Positions 26,144 through 35,114 of a stretch of DNA of 64,000 nucleotides are shown here, piece by piece; positions within the stretch are counted from its first letter, which is position 1, and each line of letters starts with the position of its first letter. The notes beneath the pieces were generated by a model. That model searched no databases. It had not been told where the DNA came from and saw only the letters and a list, made by a program, of their open reading frames with translations. Made by a program: the position numbers and the translations under genes. The stretch is from assembly GCA_014238425.1 (NCBI GenBank), contig JABABD010000005.1, forward strand, positions 62,001 to 126,000, read 5' to 3'. Source of the DNA: Flavobacteriaceae bacterium. GTDB taxonomy: Bacteria > Bacteroidota > Bacteroidia > Flavobacteriales > Flavobacteriaceae.

Positions 26144-27277
26144 ATGAGCGGAATCTATATCCACATACCATTTTGCAAGCAAGCATGTCATTATTGTGAC
26201 TTTCATTTTTCTACATCTTTGAAAAAGAAGGATACCCTTATTTTAGCATTAATATGGGAGATTGAACTACGAAAGGATGAGTTTGCCAATATTACTGTGG
26301 AAACCATTTATTTTGGAGGTGGTACGCCAAGTGTACTGACGAATGATGAACTATTAAAGATTATTGATGCGGTCTATAAAAACTATACCGTTATAGAAGA
26401 TCCAGAAATTACTATAGAGGCTAATCCAGATGATCTTGGCAAGGAGCGAATTAAAGCGTTAGCAAATACCCCAATCAATAGATTAAGCATTGGTATTCAA
26501 TCCTTTTTTGAGGAAGACTTAAAACTCATGAATCGGGCTCATGATGCCCAAGAGGCAAAGGAGTGCTTGACTGAAGCAAGTAAATATTTCGATAATATTT
26601 CCATTGATTTGATATATGGTATTCCTGGAATGAGTAATGAGCGCTGGATTGATAATATTAAAATGGCATTGTCTTATAATATTTCACACATTTCAAGCTA
26701 TGCTTTGACAGTAGAGCCAAAAACGGCTTTAGAATCCTTAATAAAGAAAGGGATTATTGACGAAGTAAATGATGAACAAGCGCAGCAACAGTTTTATATA
26801 TTAATTGATGCATTAGAGGCTCATGATTTTAGTCATTATGAATTGTCTAACTTTGGGAAGCAAGGATATTTTAGTAAAAATAATTCAGGGTATTGGCAAG
26901 GCAAAACATATATTGGTATTGGTCCGTCTGCGCATTCTTTTAATGGAAATCAACGCAGTTGGAACGTACGAAACAATTCAAAATACATAAAAGCGCTTCA
27001 AATTAATACCTTGCCAATGGAAATAGAAACGCTTTCAACAACCGATAAATACAATGAATATATTATGACTGGCTTACGAACAATTTGGGGTGTATCTTTA
27101 AAAAAGGTTGTGACAGATTTTGGAGAAGCATATAAAACATATCTTTTAGAACAGTCTCAAAAATACATGAATAAACATTTGTTGTATATTGATAAAGATA
27201 AACTGAAAGTCACTAAAAAGGGTAAATTTTTGAGTGACGGGATTGCATCGGATCTATTTAAATTGAATTTAGAGTGA
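26144..27277 (+). CDS. hemW: Heme chaperone HemW (radical SAM)
   Basis: 377 residues of the oxygen-independent coproporphyrinogen oxidase-like family. The radical SAM cluster motif is CKQACHYCDFHF (Cys11, 15, 18); IYFGGGTPS, NRLSIGIQSF and DLIYGIPG follow as in HemW. It lacks the N-terminal extension and extra residues of true HemN, so heme insertion is the likely role. Overlaps the next start by four bases (GTGA). Confidence 0.92.
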   Translation: MSGIYIHIPFCKQACHYCDFHFSTSLKKKDTLILALIWEIELRKDEFANITVETIYFGGGTPSVLTNDELLKIIDAVYKNYTVIEDPEITIEANPDDLGKERIKALANTPINRLSIGIQSFFEEDLKLMNRAHDAQEAKECLTEASKYFDNISIDLIYGIPGMSNERWIDNIKMALSYNISHISSYALTVEPKTALESLIKKGIIDEVNDEQAQQQFYILIDALEAHDFSHYELSNFGKQGYFSKNNSGYWQGKTYIGIGPSAHSFNGNQRSWNVRNNSKYIKALQINTLPMEIETLSTTDKYNEYIMTGLRTIWGVSLKKVVTDFGEAYKTYLLEQSQKYMNKHLLYIDKDKLKVTKKGKFLSDGIASDLFKLNLE

Positions 27278-28002
27278 AGACAATAATTACTATTGGCAGT
27301 AAAACATATAATATTGATTTAGCAAAACCGCTTGATATTTCAATACCATTAAGAGCCTCAAAAAAAAATGTAAATGCTTGGTATGTAGAAGAACCTAAAG
27401 TAGATACTGTGCTCAGCATTGCTAAAGGAGATGCCGTAAACTTCAATACGTTTACTTTTAACCCTCACGCTCATGGAACGCATACTGAAAGTGTAGGCCA
27501 TATTACAAAAGAGATGTATAGTATTAATAAGTGTCTAAGACAGTTCTTTTTTACGGCAGAATTAATTACACTTGCGCCCGAAAAACATCTAAAAGATTTT
27601 GTATTTTCAAAGCAGCAGATTACATACCTGATGGAGGATAAAGCCCCTGAGGCATTAATAATACGTACGATACCAAATACTTCTGAAAAAAAAAGTAAGC
27701 AATATTCAAATACCAATTGGCCTTATTTACAGACCGATGCTGTAGAGTACATTCGAAAGAAAGGGGTTAAACATTTATTAATAGATCAACCAAGTGTGGA
27801 TCGAGAAAAAGATGATGGACAATTGATGGCCCATAAGACTTTTTGGGATATTGAAGGAACTATTAGGAAGGATTGCACCATTACAGAACTTATATTCGTA
27901 CCTAATAAGGTGAAAGATGGGCCTTATATTTTGAATCTTCAAATAGCACCTTTCGAGAATGATGCGGCACCAAGCAAACCGATTTTATATAAAATTGATT
28001 AA
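27274..28002 (+). CDS. Cyclase-family (kynurenine formamidase-like) metal-dependent hydrolase
   Basis: 242 residues from a GTG overlapping the hemW stop. The metal site has the family pattern HAHGTHTES, with Glu where most members have Asp (HxGTHxD), then HITKEMYS; a second half contains HLLIDQPSVDREKDDG. Cyclase-family proteins hydrolyse amides or lactones; the substrate is unknown and this is a diverged clade. It heads a run of closely packed small genes to 29.7 kb. Confidence 0.78.
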   Translation: MKTIITIGSKTYNIDLAKPLDISIPLRASKKNVNAWYVEEPKVDTVLSIAKGDAVNFNTFTFNPHAHGTHTESVGHITKEMYSINKCLRQFFFTAELITLAPEKHLKDFVFSKQQITYLMEDKAPEALIIRTIPNTSEKKSKQYSNTNWPYLQTDAVEYIRKKGVKHLLIDQPSVDREKDDGQLMAHKTFWDIEGTIRKDCTITELIFVPNKVKDGPYILNLQIAPFENDAAPSKPILYKID

Positions 28003-28004
28003 TT

Positions 28005-28361
28005 ATGAAAAAGGCGTTAAGAATTGAGGAAGTATGTATGTTCATTTTAGGAGTGTATTTATTTACATTACTTAATATGGATTGGTGGTGGTTTCCTGCA
28101 TTAATACTTCTTCCAGATATTGGGATGCTCGGATATTTAAAGAACCCGAAAATGGGGTCTATGACTTACAATTTACTTCATCATAAAGGAGTCGCTATAG
28201 CTTTGTATCTTTTGGGTATATATTTGGAGAGTTATATATTACAGCTTATTGGAATTGTATTGTTTTCGCATTCGGCAATGGATCGTATGTTAGGGTATGG
28301 ACTTAAATTTGAAGACAGTTTTTTCAACACGCATTTAGGAAGAATAGGAAAGGATAAGTAA
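28005..28361 (+). CDS. DUF4260 family membrane protein
   Basis: 118 residues with three or four membrane helices and the family pattern EEVCMFILGVYLF, WWWFPALILLPDIGMLGYLKNPKMGSMTYNLLHHKG and FSHSAMDRMLGYGLKFEDSFFNTHLGRIGK. Function unknown. Two bases separate it from the previous stop, and DUF4230 starts at the next base. Confidence 0.87.
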   Translation: MKKALRIEEVCMFILGVYLFTLLNMDWWWFPALILLPDIGMLGYLKNPKMGSMTYNLLHHKGVAIALYLLGIYLESYILQLIGIVLFSHSAMDRMLGYGLKFEDSFFNTHLGRIGKDK

Positions 28362-28973
28362 ATGGAAGCATTTTTAGGAATTATCATAGGTGTATTAGTA
28401 ACTCTTGGTGGTGTTACTTATTTCAAAAGTCTACAAAAGAAGAAGTTAGCTAATTCGCAATCTGTTATTTTATTAGAAAAAATTAGGAGTGTTTGTAAAT
28501 TCATCACAGTTGAGGGTGATTTTGCAGAGATTTATCATTATGAAGACGTAAAAGAAAAGTTTTTGAAGCTCATTACTAGTAAGAAGAAAGCACTTGTAGT
28601 TGTTAATGCAAAAGCACATGTAGGTTTTGATTTTTCAAAAGTAAAAATGGAAGCCAATGCCAATTCTAAAACGGTTGTGTTGCAGCATTTTCCAAAACCA
28701 GAAGTATTAAGCATCGAAACCAATTTAAATTATTATGATAAGAGTGACGGGTACTTCAATAAGTTTGAAGCAGCCGATCTGACCGAATTACATACTGAGG
28801 CTAAAAAACATATAGAGGACAAAATTCCAGAAAGTGGATTATACGAAATTGCGGGTAAAGAGGCTTTAGAAACAGTGTTGCTTATTGAAAATATTGTACA
28901 GACCATTGGCTGGAGATTAGATTATTCAACGTTAAAGATTGAAAACGAACCTGTAAAGAGTTTAAAGAATTGA
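28362..28973 (+). CDS. DUF4230 domain protein
   Basis: 203 residues: an N-terminal membrane anchor (AFLGIIIGVLVTLGGVTYF) and an exported DUF4230 domain, with ILLEKIRSVCKFITVEGDFAEIYHYED, KKKALVVVNAKAHVGFDFSKV and a C-terminal ENIVQTIGWRLDY. Often placed beside acyl- or membrane-lipid genes in Flavobacteriia; function unknown. Overlaps the next start by four bases (TTGA). Confidence 0.85.
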   Translation: MEAFLGIIIGVLVTLGGVTYFKSLQKKKLANSQSVILLEKIRSVCKFITVEGDFAEIYHYEDVKEKFLKLITSKKKALVVVNAKAHVGFDFSKVKMEANANSKTVVLQHFPKPEVLSIETNLNYYDKSDGYFNKFEAADLTELHTEAKKHIEDKIPESGLYEIAGKEALETVLLIENIVQTIGWRLDYSTLKIENEPVKSLKN

Positions 28974-29371
28974 TTGAGATTTCAAAAGATAAAAGCAAAC
29001 TTAATGTCGAGTTTATTTATGCGTTTCTCACCAAAGCTTATTGGGCAAAGGGGAGAACTAAAGAAGACGTCCAGAAATCTATTGATCATTCCCTTTGTTT
29101 TGGAGTATACTTAGACAACGAACAAATAGGTTTCGCTAGAGTTGCTACAGATTACACCGTTTTTGCTTATATAATGGATGTGTTTATTGACCAAAAGTAT
29201 AGAGGTAATGGATATTCTAAGGCATTAATGAAAGAAATTACACAAGCTTCTGAGTTAAGTATTTGTAAAATATGGATGCTAAAAACATCAGATGCACATA
29301 CTCTTTATAAGCAATTTGGATTTACCGAACTTGGTCATTCAGATAAAGTAATGGAACGCATTTTATTATGA
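28970..29371 (+). CDS. GNAT family N-acetyltransferase
   Basis: 133 residues from a TTG overlapping the DUF4230 stop. The acetyl-CoA motif is VFIDQKYRGNGYSKALMKEI (R/Q-x-x-G-x-G/A), followed by WMLKTSDAHTLYKQFGFTEL, the beta-bulge and Y-x-x-F-G-F end of GNATs. Substrate unknown. Overlaps the MmcQ gene by four bases (ATGA). Confidence 0.88.
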   Translation: MIEISKDKSKLNVEFIYAFLTKAYWAKGRTKEDVQKSIDHSLCFGVYLDNEQIGFARVATDYTVFAYIMDVFIDQKYRGNGYSKALMKEITQASELSICKIWMLKTSDAHTLYKQFGFTELGHSDKVMERILL

Positions 29372-29718
29372 ATATAGAGCAGATCAGAGATTATTGTTTA
29401 ACGAAGAAAGCCGTAACCGAAGAGTTTCCTTTTGACGAGAATACACTTGTATTTAAGGTGTTGGGTAAGATGTTTGTATTATCTGGTTTAGAGCGAATCC
29501 CACATGAGATTAATGTAAAGTGCGACCCTGATAAAGCCATTGAACTTCGCGAAACCTATGATGGATTAATATATGGAGGTTACCATATGAACAAAAAACA
29601 TTGGAATACAGTGGTTATAGAAAAGTTGCCTACCGATTTGATTATAGAAATGATTGATTGTTCATATAATCTCGTTGTGAGTAAACTACCGAAAAAATTA
29701 AGGGAAACACTTCAATAA
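29368..29718 (+). CDS. MmcQ/YjbR family DNA-binding protein
   Basis: 116 residues with the CyaY-like fold pattern of YjbR: RDYCLTKKAVTEEFPFDENTLVFKVLGKMFVL, NVKCDPDKAIELRETYDGLIYGGYHMNKKHWNTV and IDCSYNLVVSKLPKK. Small, single-domain, cytosolic. Exact role unknown. Last gene of the packed run that starts with hemW. Confidence 0.9.
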   Translation: MNIEQIRDYCLTKKAVTEEFPFDENTLVFKVLGKMFVLSGLERIPHEINVKCDPDKAIELRETYDGLIYGGYHMNKKHWNTVVIEKLPTDLIIEMIDCSYNLVVSKLPKKLRETLQ

Positions 29719-29724
29719 TAAATG

Positions 29725-29732
29725 TATTTTTG
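29725..29732 (+). promoter_or_regulatory. Putative -7 element of the GT4 gene
   Basis: TATTTTTG fits TAnnTTTG, 28 bases before the ATG at 29760, the right distance for a short leader. No TTG at ideal -33 spacing. Confidence 0.45.
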
Positions 29733-29759
29733 TTCTAGCTATATATTTATGACCTACAA

Positions 29760-30944
29760 ATGACTGCAAAAAAAAAGCTAATAAGGATAACTACTATCCC
29801 ACAATCGCTTGCAACTCTCCTAAAAGGACAACCTAAATTTATGTCAAGCTATTTTGATGTCATATGCATGTCATCTAATGGCAACGGTGTTTTAGATGCT
29901 GTATCTAAAGAAGAAAGTACAAAAGTCATTCCTGTAGAAATGACTAGAAACATAACACCCATACAGGATCTAAAGGCTACTTGGAGATTATATAGAACTT
30001 TTAGAAAAGAAAAACCATTTATAGTGCACACCCATACACCTAAAGCTGGTACTGTAGGTATGCTAGCAGCTTATTTGGCTAAGGTTCCGAACCGACTACA
30101 TACTATAGCAGGGCTGCCTTTATTGGAAGCGAAAGGAAAGAAGCGAATTTTACTTGACGCTGTTGAAAAACTAACATATAGATGTGCCACTAAGATATAT
30201 CCAAACTCTTTTGGGCTTCATGACATCATTGTTAAGAATAAGTACACTAAACAAACCAAACTAAAAGTTATTGGTAATGGGAGCTCCAATGGGATAGATG
30301 TTACTCATTTTAATCCCAGCCTTATTGATGATTCTCAAAGAGACGAATTAAGAGAACAACTTGGAATCAAAGACACGGATTTTGTATTTGTTTTTGTTGG
30401 ACGCTTAGTTAAGGATAAGGGTATTAACGAAATGATAGCAGCTTTCAAAGATATTGCAATGCAAAATAAGAATGTTAAGTTGTTATTGGTAGGGCCTTTT
30501 GAGAAGAGTCCTGAAAATGTGCTAAAGACTTCAGATGCCTTAGAAGTAGAGACAGTAGCTTATATTAAATCTAACGAACAAGTTGTTGCTGTCGGTTTAC
30601 AAAAAGATGTAAGACCTTATCTTGTCATTTCAGATTGTTTGGTATTTCCTAGCTATAGAGAAGGATTTCCTAATGTTGTTATGCAAGCTGGAGCTATGGG
30701 CTTACCTACTATAGCTTCTAATATAAATGGGTGTAACGAAATAATAATACCAAATAAAAATGGTGTTTTAATCCCGTCAAAAAACATTCCTCAATTAAAA
30801 GAAGCTATGATGACGTTTTTAATGAAAGGAAAAGCAAATCAAGAATATCGTGGATTAATTAGAAGCATGATAAAGGATAGATATTCTCAACCTATTGTAT
30901 GGGAAGCTATTCTTAAAGAATATGAAAAATTAGTAAAAGCATAA
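29760..30944 (+). CDS. Family 4 glycosyltransferase (PglA-like)
   Basis: 394 residues of GT-B fold: N-terminal acceptor domain with RLYRTFRKEKPFIVHTHTPKAGTVGMLAAYLA, and a donor domain with FVGRLVKDKGINEMIAAF, PYLVISDCLVFPSYREGFPNVVMQAGAMGLPTIAS (the E-x7-E retaining motif region) and a NGCNEII loop. It resembles transferases that add the second sugar on undecaprenyl-linked glycans. The PglC-like initiating transferase follows, which fits a lipid-linked oligosaccharide pathway. Confidence 0.88.
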   Translation: MTAKKKLIRITTIPQSLATLLKGQPKFMSSYFDVICMSSNGNGVLDAVSKEESTKVIPVEMTRNITPIQDLKATWRLYRTFRKEKPFIVHTHTPKAGTVGMLAAYLAKVPNRLHTIAGLPLLEAKGKKRILLDAVEKLTYRCATKIYPNSFGLHDIIVKNKYTKQTKLKVIGNGSSNGIDVTHFNPSLIDDSQRDELREQLGIKDTDFVFVFVGRLVKDKGINEMIAAFKDIAMQNKNVKLLLVGPFEKSPENVLKTSDALEVETVAYIKSNEQVVAVGLQKDVRPYLVISDCLVFPSYREGFPNVVMQAGAMGLPTIASNINGCNEIIIPNKNGVLIPSKNIPQLKEAMMTFLMKGKANQEYRGLIRSMIKDRYSQPIVWEAILKEYEKLVKA

Positions 30945-30979
30945 AGGTTAATCGAGGCTAAGGCTTTTGATTAAAATCC

Positions 30980-30987
30980 TATTTTTG
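30980..30987 (+). promoter_or_regulatory. Putative -7 element of the sugar transferase gene
   Basis: TATTTTTG fits TAnnTTTG, 25 bases before the ATG at 31012; the same octamer is used before the GT4 and PhnA genes. Confidence 0.4.
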
Positions 30988-31011
30988 TGATTTATAATTG
31001 AATAGTAATAC

Positions 31012-31623
31012 ATGTATAAAAACATCATCAAAAGGCTTGGAGATATTATTGCTTCGCTTGTGGCATTACTGCTGCTGTCTCCTTTTATTCTGATACTTAG
31101 TGTATTGCTTTTGTTTACCAATCACGGCAAACCCTTTTTCTTTCAAAAAAGACCAGGTAAAAATGAAACTATTTTTACGATTATCAAGTTCAAGACGATG
31201 AATGATGCAAAGGACGAAAACGGAGAGCTGTTGCCTGACTATAAGCGCATTACTAAAGTAGGTGGTTTTGTTAGAAACACATCATTAGATGAGCTATTGC
31301 AGTTATTCAATGTGTTGAAAGGAGATATGTCCATAGTAGGTCCAAGACCACTTTTAATTGCATATTTACCTTTGTATAATGAAGAGCAAGCCAAAAGACA
31401 TGATGTAAAGCCAGGCATAACAGGTTGGGCTCAGGTGAATGGAAGGAATGCTATAAGTTGGGAGCAGAAATTCAATTTTGATGTTTGGTATGTAAATAAC
31501 ATTAGTTTTTTAACCGATATGAAAATCATATTTAAAACCATGGAGAAAGTTTTTAAACGAGAAGGCATTTCCGCTAGTGAAACGGAAACGATGGGAATGT
31601 TCACAGGGACACCAAAATCATAA
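31012..31623 (+). CDS. Undecaprenyl-phosphate sugar phosphotransferase (PglC-like)
   Basis: 203-residue monotopic phosphoglycosyltransferase. A single N-terminal re-entrant hydrophobic segment (13-37, [21 protein letters not shown]) precedes the catalytic core: [46 protein letters not shown] and [21 protein letters not shown]. The length matches PglC rather than the larger WbaP/WcaJ. It transfers a sugar phosphate to undecaprenyl phosphate, starting a surface glycan or protein glycan. The 212 bases that follow hold no gene beyond a trivial 23-codon frame. Confidence 0.93.
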   Translation: MYKNIIKRLGDIIASLVALLLLSPFILILSVLLLFTNHGKPFFFQKRPGKNETIFTIIKFKTMNDAKDENGELLPDYKRITKVGGFVRNTSLDELLQLFNVLKGDMSIVGPRPLLIAYLPLYNEEQAKRHDVKPGITGWAQVNGRNAISWEQKFNFDVWYVNNISFLTDMKIIFKTMEKVFKREGISASETETMGMFTGTPKS

Positions 31624-31835
31624 AATAAATACTATTTAGACTGAAAATGGCTACAGTAATGCATCGTATTTCTCCACTAAATCGATTTTTTGCTACTTTA
31701 CAGCGAATTGTTAATTAACCTTTATATGAAATCCGAAATTAAAATTACTTTAGGGGCCTGTTAATAAAACACTTAACTGTAAATAATTAGAAATAAGCTA
31801 TATATAATCAATAAATTTTTAAAACTCAAATACTT

Positions 31836-32084
31836 ATGTTACCAGTAATCGAAACAAAAAACAAAATCAGGGACTATATTTTAGAGTCAACCTTTGACGA
31901 TGTTGAAAATATAACAGACGATACCTTGATTTTCGAAAAAGGTGTATTAGATTCAATGGGCCTACTTTTCCTAATCGAATTTTTAAAAGAAGAATTTGGT
32001 GTTACCACTAATGATGATGAGTTGGTTGTGGAAAACTTCGAATCAATTAACAATATTGTTACATTTCTAGAGAGTAAACAATAA
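31836..32084 (+). CDS. Acyl carrier protein
   Basis: 82 residues. The phosphopantetheine site is Ser40 in KGVLDSMGLLFLIEFL, followed by an acidic helix as in carrier proteins. It differs from fatty-acid ACP (DSLD): LDSM with a following Gly-Leu-Leu is typical of stand-alone carrier proteins in modification or natural-product clusters. 21 bases before the AsnB-like gene and in the same operon as an AMP-ligase that could load it. Confidence 0.9.
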   Translation: MLPVIETKNKIRDYILESTFDDVENITDDTLIFEKGVLDSMGLLFLIEFLKEEFGVTTNDDELVVENFESINNIVTFLESKQ

Positions 32085-32105
32085 TCCTGTAATTTTCCAA
32101 TAACT

Positions 32106-34082
32106 ATGTGCGGAATTGCTGGATTTTTTCAATTTAATGAAGATGTTGAGGTCAAAAAGCACACTCTAAGGAAAATGCTCACGAGAATCAGGCATAGAGG
32201 TCCTGATCAAAGTGGTGTATTTATATCTGAAGGTGTTGGTTTAGGCAGCGTACGCCTGAGTATTATCGACTTGAGCTCGGGGACTATGCCGTTGGCGAAT
32301 ACTGATGAATCGTTGTGGGTTGTTTTTAATGGTGAAATTTTTAATTATATTGAATTACGCGAAGAGTTAAAAGCTAAAGGTCATACGTTTAAAACATCCA
32401 GTGATACTGAAGTGATAGTTCATTTGTATGAAGAATACGGCGTTGATTTCTTACATAAGCTAAACGGTCAGTTCGCAATTGCAATCTGGGATAAGAATAA
32501 AGAAGAATTATTTTTAGCTCGAGATAGAGTGGGTATTAGACCATTGTATTTTACCGAAGTTGGAGAATCTTTTATATTTGGCTCCGAAATTAAAGCGATT
32601 GTGGAATTTCCAGGTGTTAATCCTAAGATTGCGCCTAAAGCATTGGCAGAATATTACACGTTTTGGACATCATTATCTCCAACTACGGCGTTTGATGATA
32701 TTTACGAAGTGCCTCCAGGTACTTATATGAAAATAAATTCAAAAGGTAAAACAAGTAATACCTATTGGGAATTACCTATTAAAAAGCCTGATGCATATAA
32801 ATACACGAATCTAGAAGAAGCTGCGGACAAATTTGAAGAGATTTTTGCAGATGCTGTAAAGTTACGACTTAGGGCTGATGTACAAGTAGCAGCCTACCTT
32901 AGTGGAGGTATTGACTCTAGTGTCACGACGTCTTTTATAAAGGACATATCACCAGATAATCTAAGAACGTTTTCTTTAGGATTCACTGAAAAAGATTATG
33001 ACGAATCTTCTTTTCAGAATATCGCGGCTAAGTATTTTGATACAGAACACTCTAGTATTACGTGTGGCCCTAAAGATATAGCTGAAAATTTCAAAAGTGT
33101 GATTTGGCATTCTGAAGCACCATTACTTAGAACAGCACCAACACCTATGAGTTTGTTGGCTAAAAGTGTGAGAGATGAGAATATTAAGGTAGTTATTACA
33201 GGAGAAGGTGCCGATGAATTGTTAGGAGGCTATAATATTTTTAAAGAAGCGAAAATCAGGAATTTTTGGGCGAAAGACCCAAATTCTAAATATCGACCTC
33301 TTTTATTAAAGAATTTATATCCTTACTTACCACAGATTAAAAATGCTACTAGCAACGTGCTTAAAATGTTCTTTGGCTATAAATTGAGTGAAACAAAATC
33401 ACCGATTTACTCACATTTATTGAGATGGAACAATACGTCCAGAATCAAGAATTATTTATCTGCTACTAACAGAGAAGCGATAAATGGTTATGATCCAGTA
33501 TTAGATTTCGAAAAGACATTGGAGCCAAAACTAGAAGGGTATGATTATCTTACGAAAGCACAATATATAGAATTGAGCATTTTTATGTCAGGCTATTTAT
33601 TGTCTTCTCAAGGAGACCGTATGGGAATGGCGAATTCAATTGAAGGACGATACCCATTTTTAGATCATCGCGTTATTGAGTTTTGTATGTCTTTGCATCC
33701 AGATTTAAAACTAAATGGACTAAACGAAAAATACTTGTTGAAGAAAATGATGAAAGGTAGATTACCAGAAGAGATATTAGATAGGCCAAAGCAAGCGTAT
33801 AGAGCACCAATTAGAAGTACTTTTATTTCTGATGAATTACCAGAGTACTTAAAAATAATGCTTTCAGATGAAAAAATAAAAGACTTTGGCATTTTTAACC
33901 CTAATCATGTACGACGTTTATTGGCAAAAATGACAACGACAGGACAGGTGTCCGAAATAGATAATATGGCGGTAACCGCAATTCTGTCCACTCAAATATT
34001 GCATGATTTATTTGTAAATAAGTCGATACCAGAATTACAAGAAAACGAGCTAGTGAAGTTAGATAAATCTATACTTGATTAG
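32106..34082 (+). CDS. Asparagine synthase (glutamine-hydrolysing)-like amidotransferase
   Basis: 658 residues: class II glutaminase domain with N-terminal nucleophile MCGIAGFF (Cys2), RIRHRGPDQSG, and VFNGEIFNYIELREELKAKGH; then the synthetase domain with ATP-binding SGGIDSS near residue 264, and GEGADELLGGYNIF. The architecture is complete, so it should make an amide or a related bond from glutamine ammonia and an adenylated acid. In a glycan locus, AsnB homologues such as WbpS of Pseudomonas amidate uronic acids; here the neighbouring carrier protein and ligase suggest a carrier-bound or sugar substrate instead of aspartate. That role is inference. Confidence 0.88.
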   Translation: MCGIAGFFQFNEDVEVKKHTLRKMLTRIRHRGPDQSGVFISEGVGLGSVRLSIIDLSSGTMPLANTDESLWVVFNGEIFNYIELREELKAKGHTFKTSSDTEVIVHLYEEYGVDFLHKLNGQFAIAIWDKNKEELFLARDRVGIRPLYFTEVGESFIFGSEIKAIVEFPGVNPKIAPKALAEYYTFWTSLSPTTAFDDIYEVPPGTYMKINSKGKTSNTYWELPIKKPDAYKYTNLEEAADKFEEIFADAVKLRLRADVQVAAYLSGGIDSSVTTSFIKDISPDNLRTFSLGFTEKDYDESSFQNIAAKYFDTEHSSITCGPKDIAENFKSVIWHSEAPLLRTAPTPMSLLAKSVRDENIKVVITGEGADELLGGYNIFKEAKIRNFWAKDPNSKYRPLLLKNLYPYLPQIKNATSNVLKMFFGYKLSETKSPIYSHLLRWNNTSRIKNYLSATNREAINGYDPVLDFEKTLEPKLEGYDYLTKAQYIELSIFMSGYLLSSQGDRMGMANSIEGRYPFLDHRVIEFCMSLHPDLKLNGLNEKYLLKKMMKGRLPEEILDRPKQAYRAPIRSTFISDELPEYLKIMLSDEKIKDFGIFNPNHVRRLLAKMTTTGQVSEIDNMAVTAILSTQILHDLFVNKSIPELQENELVKLDKSILD

Positions 34083-34111
34083 CAATTTAATCAACTAAAA
34101 AACATTTAAAA

Positions 34112-35095
34112 ATGACATCTACAACGAAAAAACCTTTCTCTAAAGATATATTACATATCGAGGATATTGATACTGTTTGTAATGAGATTATTGCAAAGAT
34201 GAGAACTGATGTTGCAAAAAAACTGCAACGTAGAGGCGCCGTTATCGGTATTAGTGGAGGAATTGATTCTTCAGCATGTTTAGCATTATCGGCTAAAGCT
34301 TTTGGCCCTAAGAACGTAACAGCCATCATGCTTCCTGAGCAAGATTCAAGTGATGACAGTAGAAATTTAGCTGAAGAACTTGCAGCGGCGTTTGGTGTAA
34401 CACAAACATTGGTAGAGAACATTACAGGTGCTTTAGAAGGATTTGGTTGTTACCAAAGAAGAGATGAAGCTATTGGGCGAGTTGTAACAGATTTTGACCC
34501 AGCAGTAGATAAAGCTAAAATTGAAATAAAACAAGATCCTGCAAGTACGTTGCCTCCAATTTTCTCTATTACGGTTATCAAACCGAATGGCGATGTTGTA
34601 AGTAAGCTTTTACCAGCGATGGAGTATTTACAAATTGTAGCTGCTACTAACTTTAAACAACGTAGTAGAATGTCTATGTTATACTACCATGCTGAAAGGC
34701 TACACTGTGCAGTTATCGGGACACCAAACAAGCACGAAGTAGAGCAAGGATTCTTTGTGAAATATGGAGATGGTGGAGCAGATATTATGCCAATTGGTCA
34801 CTTATACAAAACTCAAGTGTTCCAAATATCTGCACATTTAGGTGTGCCTCAAGGTATTTTGGATAGAACCCCTACCACTGATACATATACTGCTGAGCAA
34901 ACTCAAGAAGATTTCTTTTACCAAATGCCACATAAAGAAATGGATCTTTTTTGGTACGGTTTTGAGAATGGCTATCCTGCAGAAGAAGTAGGAAAGGTGA
35001 TGGGTAAATCTACAGAAGATGTTGAGAACATCTACAAGAATATGGAGAGAAAGCAGAAGACTACTGCTTACCTTAGAATGAAACCAATATTTTAA
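34112..35095 (+). CDS. NAD synthase-like ATP pyrophosphatase (paralogue in glycan locus)
   Basis: 327 residues of the NadE fold with the PP-loop GISGGIDSSACLALSA, EQDSSDDSRNLAEELAAAFG, NFKQRSRMSMLYYHAER, and GTPNKHEVEQGFFVKYGDGGADIMPIGHLYKTQV. It lacks a glutaminase domain, so it would use free ammonia or ammonia from a partner. Compared with housekeeping NadE (about 260-275 residues) it has an insert around LEGFGCYQRRDEAIGRVVTDFDPAV and a C-terminal extension. Its place between an AsnB-like gene and an AMP-ligase suggests adenylation of an acid other than NaAD. Activity as true NAD synthase cannot be excluded. Confidence 0.78.
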   Translation: MTSTTKKPFSKDILHIEDIDTVCNEIIAKMRTDVAKKLQRRGAVIGISGGIDSSACLALSAKAFGPKNVTAIMLPEQDSSDDSRNLAEELAAAFGVTQTLVENITGALEGFGCYQRRDEAIGRVVTDFDPAVDKAKIEIKQDPASTLPPIFSITVIKPNGDVVSKLLPAMEYLQIVAATNFKQRSRMSMLYYHAERLHCAVIGTPNKHEVEQGFFVKYGDGGADIMPIGHLYKTQVFQISAHLGVPQGILDRTPTTDTYTAEQTQEDFFYQMPHKEMDLFWYGFENGYPAEEVGKVMGKSTEDVENIYKNMERKQKTTAYLRMKPIF

Positions 35096-35114
35096 TTCAT
35101 TCATTTTAAACAAT

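Noticed and set aside
31624-31835. 23-codon frame (from ATG 31647) between the PglC-like gene and the ACP
   Set aside because: Too short, no signal peptide or start context, and no coupling to a neighbour.
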